DNA of 5,172 nt from Ardenticatenales bacterium (GCA_030667645.1 DAOUVM010000215.1:1-5172), one strand, 5' to 3'. Shown: positions 1 to 5,172, counted from the first letter of the stretch. The notes: generated from the letters alone by a model not told the origin. Program-made: numbers and translations.

Positions 1-172
1 GCACATCAGGGTCGGTGAACGTGTACGGCGCAAAGTGAACCCCGTTCGGCTTGATGTAGACCGTGCCCCCATTCCTGGGAATGACAGCCTCAATCCCACC
101 GTATGGCTCAAAGATGGCCTCCAGTGCAGACCCCAGTCCCAAAGCTGTATCAGCAATCACCACTGTGGCCAC
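1..172 (-). CDS. DUF362-family protein, N-terminal part (cut by left window edge)
   Basis: An open frame of 57 codons runs off the left edge without a stop. It was found by translating the reverse complement by hand. After a short hydrophobic start (VATVVIAD) comes a helix-like stretch, then FEPYGGIEAVIPRNGGTVYI, then KPNGVHFAPYTFTDPDV. The pattern 'GG(I/L)...I..G..V.IKPN' followed by a 'T.P.V' segment is typical of the N-terminus of DUF362 proteins, whose biochemical role is poorly defined; some members carry ferredoxin-like domains. The start chosen is the GTG at 170-172, because a perfect AGGAGG lies 6 nt upstream. GTGs at 161-163 and 158-160 are alternatives. The start lies 23 nt inside the end of the radical SAM gene, so coupled translation is likely. 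Domains beyond the edge, including any Fe-S motifs, cannot be seen. The family call is fairly firm; the function is unknown. Confidence 0.72.
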   Translation of the reverse strand, partial: MATVVIADTALGLGSALEAIFEPYGGIEAVIPRNGGTVYIKPNGVHFAPYTFTDPDV

Positions 173-1289
173 CTGCCACCTCCTTGTCGTGCATCCATTC
201 CTTCAGCATGAGCTCAACCTCGCGTGCCAGTTGCGGACCAACGTTCTTGATGCTGGCCAAGCCCTTCAATCCCAGAGTCCGATACACCAGGCCAACCTCC
301 TGCTCCAGATCTTCGATCGCCCAGGACGCCTTGCGATAGGCCCACACGCGATGGCCCGGTTCGCCATTCAGGTCCATGGTGTACACCCGGTTTGCCAGTG
401 CTTCGGCCACTCGCCTATTGAGGGAGCGCTTGTCACCGGGAATGATGGGGCGCGGAATCCTATCCGGAATCCCGGCCTGCTCGCACAGCTCTCTGACTCG
501 CATCGCGGTGTTTTTCCAGCGGGACGAGCCATAGCTTCCCCTGGGGTAGACTGTCTCATAGAGGTCCACCAGATCAGGGAACCGTTCGCCCAGTACCCTG
601 AAAAAATAATCGCGCTGCTGATCCGCCAAGGTCAGGCCGCCCGCCAGAACGAATTGGCCGCCGTGATCGGCCGTCCATCGAATGACGGACTCCAGAGTGG
701 CGTCCCCGTCGCACAGGCCAGGCAGAATCGGCATCATGCAGGTACCCGTCAATATGCCAGCCCGGGCGAACTGCTCCATAGCTGCAAAGCGCTTCCCAGC
801 CGGGGGTGCAAGTCGTTCCATCTGGCGTACCTGCTCATACCCAGGCGCATCGGGCGTGGAGACGATGCTAAAGGCGACCACTGCCCGGGCCCGCTGGTCA
901 ATCTCTTGCAGCAGATCAAGGTCTCGCAGCACCAATGGAGACCGCTCCAGCACAAAGACGGGAAAGCCGAGATCATAGCACACCTCTAGCATCTTCCGCG
1001 AGATACCAAACTTGTGCTCGGCCGGTTGATAGTCACCGGTGAAGAGCAAGTCTACCGGCTGACGAGCTAGCGCCTTGCGCAGCAGATCTGGCGCATTCTC
1101 CTTGACCTTGATCACATGCGCAAAATCGTCTACGTCGTCGTGCGGCAGGTACTTTCGCTCGCGGCAGTAGCAAAACTCGCACCCATGCTGGCAGCCGATG
1201 TAGGGATAGGCGCTGTAGCGGGCCCAGAACCAATGATCCGGGCGTTTCCCCTTGTTCAGGATCGTCCGAGGGCGATAGGGTACAAACAC
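150..1289 (-). CDS. Radical SAM protein, SplB/COG1533-like (spore photoproduct lyase-related family)
   Basis: This 379-residue protein carries the radical SAM [4Fe-4S] motif Cx3CxxC in IGCQHGCEFCYC (Cys33, Cys37, Cys40). Such enzymes bind a [4Fe-4S] cluster and cleave S-adenosylmethionine to a 5'-deoxyadenosyl radical in the cytoplasm. The flanking pattern 'R(T/S)ILNK...YPYIGCQHGC.(F/Y)CYC' resembles the COG1533 group around spore photoproduct lyase, but most members have unproven substrates and DNA repair should not be assumed. Further fold-like strands follow (VDLLFTGDYQPAE; PVFVLERSPLVLRDLDLL; ILTGTCMMPILPGLCD). A helix-hairpin-helix-like segment lies near the C-terminus (about residues 339-362, LASIKNVGPQLA), which could contact nucleic acid. 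Longer starts reach 1364, but GTG at 1287-1289 has AGGAGG 6 nt upstream. The in-frame ATG at 1302-1304 abuts that Shine-Dalgarno and has no good site of its own. The stop overlaps the DUF362 gene start. Confidence 0.85.
   Translation of the reverse strand: MFVPYRPRTILNKGKRPDHWFWARYSAYPYIGCQHGCEFCYCRERKYLPHDDVDDFAHVIKVKENAPDLLRKALARQPVDLLFTGDYQPAEHKFGISRKMLEVCYDLGFPVFVLERSPLVLRDLDLLQEIDQRARAVVAFSIVSTPDAPGYEQVRQMERLAPPAGKRFAAMEQFARAGILTGTCMMPILPGLCDGDATLESVIRWTADHGGQFVLAGGLTLADQQRDYFFRVLGERFPDLVDLYETVYPRGSYGSSRWKNTAMRVRELCEQAGIPDRIPRPIIPGDKRSLNRRVAEALANRVYTMDLNGEPGHRVWAYRKASWAIEDLEQEVGLVYRTLGLKGLASIKNVGPQLAREVELMLKEWMHDKEVAGGHSGDC
179..184 (-). promoter_or_regulatory. Ribosome binding site of the DUF362-family gene
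   Basis: The minus strand reads AAGGAGG, six bases, then GTG. The perfect anti-SD match sits inside the last codons of the radical SAM gene, which suits translational coupling. It decides in favour of the GTG at 170-172 over two GTGs slightly downstream. Confidence 0.7.
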
Positions 1290-1295
1290 AGCGCG

Positions 1296-1301
1296 CCTCC
1301 T
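1296..1301 (-). promoter_or_regulatory. Ribosome binding site that decides the radical SAM start
   Basis: The minus strand reads ATG AGGAGG CGCGCT GTG. AGGAGG is six bases before the GTG at 1287-1289, the same spacing as for the downstream DUF362 gene. The ATG directly in front of it would place the Shine-Dalgarno inside the coding region, so it is probably not the start. Choosing it would add only five residues (MRRRA). Confidence 0.65.
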
Positions 1302-1311
1302 CATGGCCGGT

Positions 1312-1317
1312 ATTGTA
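1312..1317 (-). promoter_or_regulatory. Candidate -10 box of the radical SAM/DUF362 unit
   Basis: TACAAT on the minus strand matches the sigma-70 TATAAT in five of six positions. Transcription would begin near 1304-1306 and give a leader of roughly 15 nt that contains just the AGGAGG. The best -35 at 17-bp spacing is CTGCGA, a weak match with three of six bases. The position relative to the gene is good, but the missing -35 keeps this tentative. Confidence 0.4.
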
Positions 1318-1399
1318 CAGCAGATGGAAAAAGCTCGCAGGATGGCCGGCGTCATTCCGAACACGCCATTTTGCCCACTCTGCTCACGCCAAAGGGCGC

Positions 1400-1428
1400 T
1401 TGCTCCCCCGAGCCGCCGGCCTTATGCT
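1400..1428 (+). promoter_or_regulatory. Weak candidate promoter for the copper operon
   Basis: TTGCTC (1400-1405) and TATGCT (1423-1428) are spaced by 17 bp, with three and four matches to the sigma-70 consensus respectively. The predicted start would fall around 1435, at the left arm of the GATAC/GTATC dyad. A different reading takes TTGATA (1433-1438) as a better -35, but no proper -10 follows it upstream of the ATG. Low confidence. Confidence 0.25.
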
Positions 1429-1434
1429 TGTATT

Positions 1435-1455
1435 GATACCAGCAAGGGATGTATC
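1435..1455. promoter_or_regulatory. Inverted repeat ahead of the copper operon, possible operator or leader hairpin
   Basis: Arms GATAC (1435-1439) and GTATC (1451-1455) are perfect complements separated by 11 bp. The spacer holds AGCAAGGGA, the only purine-rich stretch ahead of the ATG at 1463, ending 13 nt before it. The dyad could bind a copper-responsive repressor or activator (CueR, CsoR and CopY families control such operons in other bacteria). It could also fold in mRNA with the purine run in the loop. It does not clearly match a consensus I can state for any of these regulators. Confidence 0.3.
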
Positions 1456-1462
1456 TCGAAAA

Positions 1463-2098
1463 ATGTACGCGACAGTTCACCTAGAGACATCGATCGAGGC
1501 GGCCGTGGCCACGATTAGGCAGACGCTGGCCGCTCGCGGCTTTCGGGTCGTGCGCAGCTTTGACCTGCAGAATGCGGCTGCGGCTCACCCCCATTGCGCG
1601 TGCCCGGATCACGGAACGGGCAATTGCACCTGCCAGTACCTGGTACTGCTAGCCTACCCTGGCGCTCATGCCGGCAGCCCACTGACTCTGGCAGTCCACG
1701 GGCACGGTCACGACACCTATCTCTCGCTGCTGGACGGTGAAGAAACAGAGTGGCTCGGCGCGATACTGCCGGCAATTGCCAGGATCAAGAGTGAGCAAGC
1801 CTGCGTCACACAACCTACCATGGAGGAGAGCATGTCAAGAAAGGTTTTTTCTGTTCCTAGCATCAACTGTGGACACTGCACCCATACCATCCAGATGGAA
1901 CTGAGCGACCTGCCAGGCGTCTCGAGCGTCCAGGCAGAGGTCGCAACCAAACAGGTTACGGTGGAATGGAGCACCCCTGCCACCTGGGACAAGATCAAGG
2001 CCACGCTGGCAGAGATCAACTTCCCGCCGGCAGAGGACGATCTAGAGACCGGAGAATCGGGATCACTTCAGCTACCCGGTCGCCAAGCAGTCCCATGA
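1463..2098 (+). CDS. DUF302-like Cys/His-rich domain fused in frame to an HMA copper-binding domain
   Basis: Read from the ATG at 1463 this is a 211-residue protein. Residues 1-38 (ATVHLETSIEAAVATIRQTL, then GFRVVRSFDLQ) look like the beta-alpha-beta opening of DUF302 proteins. Residues 42-57 form a dense ligand cluster, HPHCACPDHGTGNCTC (Cys45, 47, 55, 57; His42, 44, 50), followed by QYLVLLAYPG and then HGHGH (His79, 81, 83), which suggests metal binding. There is no stop before residue 124, where a CopZ-like HMA domain begins (INCGHC). That second part has its own strong ribosome binding site and ATG, so the first domain may be made only as a fusion while the second is also made alone. Start choice: longer frames to 1313 lack domain-like sequence. 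The true family of the N-terminal domain is uncertain, and its role (sensor, store or donor) is inference. Confidence 0.62.
   Translation: MYATVHLETSIEAAVATIRQTLAARGFRVVRSFDLQNAAAAHPHCACPDHGTGNCTCQYLVLLAYPGAHAGSPLTLAVHGHGHDTYLSLLDGEETEWLGAILPAIARIKSEQACVTQPTMEESMSRKVFSVPSINCGHCTHTIQMELSDLPGVSSVQAEVATKQVTVEWSTPATWDKIKATLAEINFPPAEDDLETGESGSLQLPGRQAVP
1822..1828 (+). promoter_or_regulatory. Internal ribosome binding site for the free copper chaperone
   Basis: GGAGGAG precedes ATG at 1832-1834; the GGAGG core is 5 nt away. It is the strongest Shine-Dalgarno of the copper cluster, clearly better than what precedes 1463. It lies inside an uninterrupted reading frame, and the local residues it encodes (MEES) look like a linker. 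An ATG at 1820 overlaps it and is therefore a poor start. Confidence 0.65.
1832..2098 (+). CDS. copZ: CopZ-like copper chaperone (HMA domain), internal start in the fusion frame
   Basis: This 88-residue protein has the ferredoxin-like heavy-metal-associated fold pattern: beta strand KVFSVPSI, metal loop NCGHC (Cys13 and Cys16), helix THTIQMELSDL, then PGVSSVQAEVATKQVTVEW and a second helix DKIKATLAEINF. CopZ/Atx1-type proteins carry Cu(I) between the two Cys in the cytoplasm and hand it to the N-terminal domains of the copper ATPase. The usual M(T/H)CxxC loop reads INCGHC here, with Ile in place of Met, common in free chaperones. About 20 residues after the fold (DDLETGESGSLQLPGRQAVP) form a probably flexible tail; most CopZ proteins stop near 70 residues. 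The stop overlaps the ATPase start as ATGA, so the two are likely translated together in a matched ratio. Confidence 0.82.
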   Translation: MSRKVFSVPSINCGHCTHTIQMELSDLPGVSSVQAEVATKQVTVEWSTPATWDKIKATLAEINFPPAEDDLETGESGSLQLPGRQAVP

Positions 2099-4587
2099 GC
2101 CCGGTCACACTCGCTTTGCCAATTGTCGGCATGACCTGCGCCAACTGCGCCGTTGCCGTCGAACGCAATGCCAAGAAGGTAGACGGGGTTAGCAGCGCGG
2201 CCGTCAATCTCGCCAGTGAGAAGGTGACCGTGATCTACGATCCGGTCATTGCTTCGCCACAGGCGGTGATTGAGCGCATAGAGCGCGCCGGCTATCAAGT
2301 GCCGGTCGCAACACTGGCAATCAGGATCACTGGCCCGAGCCTGCCAGCCCAAGCCCAGGATAACGCCCCACCCAACCACGCAGCGACAATCGAGCACACC
2401 CTGAGTATTGAGGTGCCGGGAGTCGTGGGAGCGATAGTCGATCTTGCCACCAAGAAGGTGACCGTCACGTATATCCCCGGCGTGGTCGCTCGCGCCGATG
2501 TCGTCTCAGCCATCGAACAAGCTGGGTACCGAGTAGCCGAGGCCGAGTTCCAGAAAGAATCGGTGGATGTGGAAAAGCTCGCCCGCGAGAACGAAATCCG
2601 CGACCAGACCCGGAAACTCTGGGTCGGCGTCGCCTTTACGCTCCCGCTCTTCCTGCTAAGCATGGCGCGCGATTTCGGCATACTGGGTGCTTGGGCACAT
2701 TCGACCTGGGTCAACCTGCTCTTTTGGGCGCTGGCGACCCCGGTTCAGTTCTACACCGGCCGCGACTATTACATCGGGGGGTACAAGAGCCTGCGCAATA
2801 AATCGGCCAACATGGACGTGCTGGTGGCGCTCGGCTCATCAGTGGCTTACTCCTACTCTATCGCCGTAACCCTGGGCCTGCTGGGCGGGCACGTCTACTT
2901 TGAGACTTCGGCCGCCATCATAACCCTCATCAAGATGGGCAAGCTGCTGGAAGCTCGCGCCAAAGGAAAAACTAGCGAGGCAATCAAGGAGTTGATGGGG
3001 TTGCAGCCCAAGACCGCCCGCGTTGAGCGGGAAGGCGCAGAGATGGATGTACCCACAGACAACGTCGTGATCGGCGATGTGGTCATAGTTCGGCCCGGCG
3101 AGAGAATCCCAGTGGACGGGATCGTCATCAGCGGTCGCTCGGCAGTGGATGAGTCGATGTTGACCGGGGAAAGCCTGCCGGTGGACAAGAGTGTGGGCGA
3201 CAGTGTAATCGGAGCAACCATCAACAAGCAGGGACTGATCAAACTCAAAGCAACCAAGGTCGGCCGGGAGACAGCGTTGGCCCAAATAATCCGGCTGGTG
3301 GAAGAGGCACAGGGCTCCAAGGCCCCCATTCAGGCGCTGGCGGACCAGGTCTCGGCCGTCTTTGTCCCAGCCGTCATCGGCGTCGCTGCCTTGACCTTCC
3401 TCGTCTGGCTCCTCAGCGGATCCGGTTTCGCCACCGCATTGGTGCGGCTGGTCGCGGTGCTGGTTATTGCCTGCCCATGTGCCCTGGGCCTGGCGACCCC
3501 CACCGCCATTGTGGTCGGCACCGGAAAGGGAGCCAAGCATGGCATCCTCTTCAAGAGCAGCGCGGCGCTGCAACGAGCCCACGAGCTGGATGCCATCGTA
3601 CTGGACAAGACCGGGACGATTACCCGGGGGGAACCGGCTGTGACAGACATAGTCGTTGCTGATCGATGGACCGAGGAAAGCGCCCTGCGGCTGGCCGCCT
3701 CGGCGGAGCGGGGGTCGGAGCACCCACTAGGGGAGGCGATTGTGCAAGCAGCGCAGGAAGAGGGGATGGCTCTGAGCGAGCCGGTTGCCTTTCGCGCCAT
3801 TGCCGGGCACGGTATCGCCGCCCTGGTGGACGGGCACGCAACCCTGGTTGGCAGCCGGCGCCTGATGCAGTCAGAGAACATCCGCCTGCACAGGCTAATA
3901 CCGGTGGCCGAGCAGTTGCAGAATGAGGGAAAGACAGCCATGTGGTTGGCAGCCGATGGTGATGCCATCGCCATCATCGGAGTGGCGGACACGATCAAGG
4001 AGGGATCACGAGAGGCGATTTTCCGGCTCAAAGAACTGGGCCTGCAAGTCATCATGATGACCGGCGACAACCAGGTGACCGCCCGGGCCATTGCAGCCGA
4101 GGCGGGAATTACAGAGCGCACCCAAGCGATCGGACAGGGTCAAATCCTGGCAGAAGTACTCCCTGGAGAAAAGTCGGCCAACGTGGCTCAACTCCAGGAG
4201 CAGGGCCTGGTCGTCGGCATGGTCGGAGACGGGATCAACGATGCGCCAGCGCTGGCCCAGGCAGACGTGGGAATCGCCATTGGCACCGGGACGGACGTTG
4301 CGATGGAAACGGCCGGCATCACCCTGATCAGCGGCGATCTCATCGGCGTACCCCGCGCCATCGCTCTGAGCCAGGCAACCATGCGCACCATCAAGCAGAA
4401 TCTGCTTTGGGCTTTTGGCTACAACGTGCTGCTGATCCCACTGGCGGCCGGTGTACTGGCCCTCTCGCCCAACTTGCCTGCCTACTTGCGCGAGTTGCAT
4501 CCGGTGGCGGCCGCCCTTGCGATGGCGTTGAGTTCCGTCAGCGTCGTGGGCAACAGCCTGCGGCTGCGGCGAACCAGGATCGGATAG
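2095..4587 (+). CDS. copA: Copper-exporting P-type ATPase (P1B-1), CopA
   Basis: This 830-residue inner-membrane pump couples ATP hydrolysis to Cu(I) export. In order: HMA1 with GMTCANC (Cys15, Cys18); a Pro/Ala/Gln-rich linker; a second HMA-like domain (about 92-157) without CxxC; membrane segments from about residue 174; the actuator loop TGE (357-359); CPC in the sixth segment (Cys460, Cys462); DKTGT with phosphorylated Asp504; SEHP (His543) and GHG for nucleotide binding; TGDN (656-659); GDGINDAP (Asp712, Asp716). YN (776-777) in the seventh and MxxSS (Met810, Ser813-814) in the eighth segment mark the Cu(I)/Ag(I) subclass. The length matches two-HMA CopA proteins. The frame is open back to 1966, but the ATG at 2095 is chosen because it overlaps the chaperone stop and HMA1 begins directly after it. 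No strong Shine-Dalgarno precedes it, which fits coupling. All catalytic residues are present. Confidence 0.96.
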   Translation: MSPVTLALPIVGMTCANCAVAVERNAKKVDGVSSAAVNLASEKVTVIYDPVIASPQAVIERIERAGYQVPVATLAIRITGPSLPAQAQDNAPPNHAATIEHTLSIEVPGVVGAIVDLATKKVTVTYIPGVVARADVVSAIEQAGYRVAEAEFQKESVDVEKLARENEIRDQTRKLWVGVAFTLPLFLLSMARDFGILGAWAHSTWVNLLFWALATPVQFYTGRDYYIGGYKSLRNKSANMDVLVALGSSVAYSYSIAVTLGLLGGHVYFETSAAIITLIKMGKLLEARAKGKTSEAIKELMGLQPKTARVEREGAEMDVPTDNVVIGDVVIVRPGERIPVDGIVISGRSAVDESMLTGESLPVDKSVGDSVIGATINKQGLIKLKATKVGRETALAQIIRLVEEAQGSKAPIQALADQVSAVFVPAVIGVAALTFLVWLLSGSGFATALVRLVAVLVIACPCALGLATPTAIVVGTGKGAKHGILFKSSAALQRAHELDAIVLDKTGTITRGEPAVTDIVVADRWTEESALRLAASAERGSEHPLGEAIVQAAQEEGMALSEPVAFRAIAGHGIAALVDGHATLVGSRRLMQSENIRLHRLIPVAEQLQNEGKTAMWLAADGDAIAIIGVADTIKEGSREAIFRLKELGLQVIMMTGDNQVTARAIAAEAGITERTQAIGQGQILAEVLPGEKSANVAQLQEQGLVVGMVGDGINDAPALAQADVGIAIGTGTDVAMETAGITLISGDLIGVPRAIALSQATMRTIKQNLLWAFGYNVLLIPLAAGVLALSPNLPAYLRELHPVAAALAMALSSVSVVGNSLRLRRTRIG

Positions 4588-4731
4588 CGGCGATCGGCGC
4601 CGGGTGGGGACCTTCCGGTCACCCAACACAGCAACAGTAGGCAGCCTTTGATCGGCGCAGATGGCACACACCGCGCAGGCGAGCGGCGAGCCGAGCGGCG
4701 GGCAAAGACAGATCGGTGGAGAGACATCACG
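4588..4731. other. Gap between copA and the DsbA-like lipoprotein gene
   Basis: The 144 bp hold no gene. An imperfect hairpin (4602-4624, GGGTG with ACC paired to GGT and CACCC around a TTCC loop, three-base bulge) follows the copA stop but has no T-tract, so it is not a standard intrinsic terminator. GATCGGCGC occurs twice (4592-4600 and 4650-4658), and CGAGCGGCG occurs twice 12 bp apart (4680-4688, 4692-4700). No clear promoter was found. Whether the last gene is cotranscribed with copA is open. Confidence 0.4.
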
Positions 4732-5172
4732 ATGACAAGACGTAAGAGACACTCGATTCTTGGCGCAGGCATTCTGATCTTGGTAGTTGCCCTGGTTGGA
4801 TGTCGCCCCCTGGCTGACAGTGAGGCTCAATCCAGTCCAGTGGAGATCTCTGGAGGAAACGAATCCCGGCCCTCTGCTATCGAAAGCGAACCTGCATCCG
4901 CGCCAGATGATGACGAGATGCCATCGGCCGCAAACACCAACGGTTACCAGGAAGGCTTTACGGAAGAAGGTCACCCCTTCAGGGGGAACCCGGCCGCGCC
5001 GGTTACCATTGAAGAGTTCTCCAGCTATCAGTGCCCCTATTGCAGTCGGTTCTTCCAGGCGAGCTACCCGCAAATTCAGACTGAATATGTGGAGACCGGG
5101 CTGTTGCGGTACGTCTTTCGCAATTATCCTCTGCCGGGCCAGCGACAATCCCAGCTAGCATCCGAGGCGGCC
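4732..5172 (+). CDS. DsbA-like thioredoxin-fold lipoprotein, N-terminal part (cut by right window edge)
   Basis: The 147 codons seen run to the edge with no stop. The protein opens with a type II signal peptide: basic MTRRKRH, a hydrophobic core (residues 9-22) and lipobox LVGC with lipidation at Cys24, so the mature protein is a lipoprotein outside the cytoplasmic membrane. A disordered linker of some 60 residues rich in Ser, Glu, Asp, Pro and Ala follows. The domain then starts with GNPAAPVTIEEFSSYQCPYC, carrying the CxxC active site CPYC (Cys101, Cys104), followed by FFQASYPQIQTEYVETGLLRYVFRNYPLP, the usual DsbA/Thioredoxin_4 run. Such proteins oxidise or isomerise exported thiols, often paired with a VKOR- or DsbB-type partner, and some serve copper-site assembly. 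The start at 4732 has GGTGGAG about 10 nt upstream. The cis-Pro loop and C-terminus lie beyond the window. Confidence 0.88.
   Translation, partial: MTRRKRHSILGAGILILVVALVGCRPLADSEAQSSPVEISGGNESRPSAIESEPASAPDDDEMPSAANTNGYQEGFTEEGHPFRGNPAAPVTIEEFSSYQCPYCSRFFQASYPQIQTEYVETGLLRYVFRNYPLPGQRQSQLASEAA

Larger units (their letters stand above)
1290..1462. other. Divergent intergenic region between the radical SAM and copper units
   Basis: About 170 bp lie between the two divergent starts. The plus-strand frame of the copper gene stays open back to 1313, but the translated stretch (rich in R, H, W and A) resembles no protein segment I know and no start there has a convincing Shine-Dalgarno. I treat it as regulatory. 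It contains the TACAAT box on the minus strand, a weak promoter candidate on the plus strand, and a dyad just ahead of the copper gene. No hairpin followed by a T-tract was seen. Confidence 0.5.

Noticed and set aside
63..989. Plus-strand open frame of 308 codons opposite the radical SAM gene
   Set aside because: It lies entirely antisense to a gene with a clear Cx3CxxC motif and family pattern. Its translation has no recognisable domain and no good ribosome binding site. A frame shadow of a GC-rich gene.
1313..1462. N-terminal extension of the DUF302-like fusion protein by 50 residues
   Set aside because: The frame is open, but it would begin in the promoter zone of the divergent gene and encodes no domain-like sequence. 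The DUF302-like strand begins right after the ATG at 1463.
1966..2094. N-terminal extension of the ATPase by 43 residues
   Set aside because: This stretch overlaps the chaperone in another frame and reads as Arg/Gly/Pro-rich noise. The ATGA overlap at 2095 and the immediate HMA1 start favour the shorter protein.
2839..3723. Minus-strand open frame of 294 codons
   Set aside because: Fully antisense to the catalytic core of the copper ATPase, with a composition typical of a reverse-complement shadow and no known motif.
4602..4624. Hairpin after copA as an intrinsic terminator
   Set aside because: The stem has a three-base bulge and is followed by an AC-rich stretch rather than a run of T.
4650..4700. 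Short GC-rich direct repeats as an attachment site or repeat array
   Set aside because: Only two copies each of 9-bp words in GC-rich DNA, with no flanking mobile gene. Chance or local slippage is enough to explain them.
4006..5148. Minus-strand open frame of 380 codons spanning the end of copA and the DsbA-like gene
   Set aside because: It runs opposite two well-supported genes and the gap between them. The protein is low-complexity and has no recognisable domain.

Overview
The window reads as a bacterial chromosome segment with moderately high GC. It holds two divergent transcription units. A divergent intergenic region of about 170 bp (1290-1462) separates them. No rRNA, tRNA, CRISPR array or insertion sequence was seen. 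The gene set (COG1533-type radical SAM protein, DUF362 protein, CopZ/CopA-type copper genes, DsbA-like lipoprotein with a long acidic linker) would suit a deep-branching environmental bacterium such as a Chloroflexota member. That placement is an impression from gene style, not something the sequence proves. The lipobox in the last gene shows only that the cell exports lipoproteins.

Left unit (minus strand, 1289 down to 1). A radical SAM protein of the SplB/COG1533 type (150-1289) overlaps by 23 nt the start of a DUF362-family gene (172-1, cut by the left edge). Both appear to start at GTG, each preceded by a perfect AGGAGG exactly 6 nt upstream. This pairing argues for a translationally coupled operon. 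A TACAAT -10 hexamer upstream of the first gene would give a very short leader.

Right unit (plus strand, 1463 to the right edge). This is a copper-handling cluster. First comes a Cys/His-rich domain resembling DUF302 (from 1463). It runs, with no stop codon, into a CopZ-like HMA copper chaperone that has its own strong Shine-Dalgarno and ATG (1832-2098). The chaperone stop overlaps the ATPase start as ATGA. The ATPase (2095-4587, 830 aa) is a complete P1B-1 Cu(I) pump with CPC, DKTGT, TGE, SEHP, GDGxND, YN and MxxSS motifs. Its second N-terminal HMA domain has lost its CxxC. After a 144-nt gap, a DsbA-like thioredoxin-fold lipoprotein (4732 to the right edge) begins, with a lipobox and a CPYC active site.

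Working model: the chaperone passes Cu(I) to the ATPase for export. The fused Cys/His-rich domain may sense, store or donate metal. The exported thiol oxidoreductase acts outside the membrane and may or may not share the copper function. The most notable point is the possible two-product gene at 1463-2098: a long fusion plus an internally initiated free chaperone.
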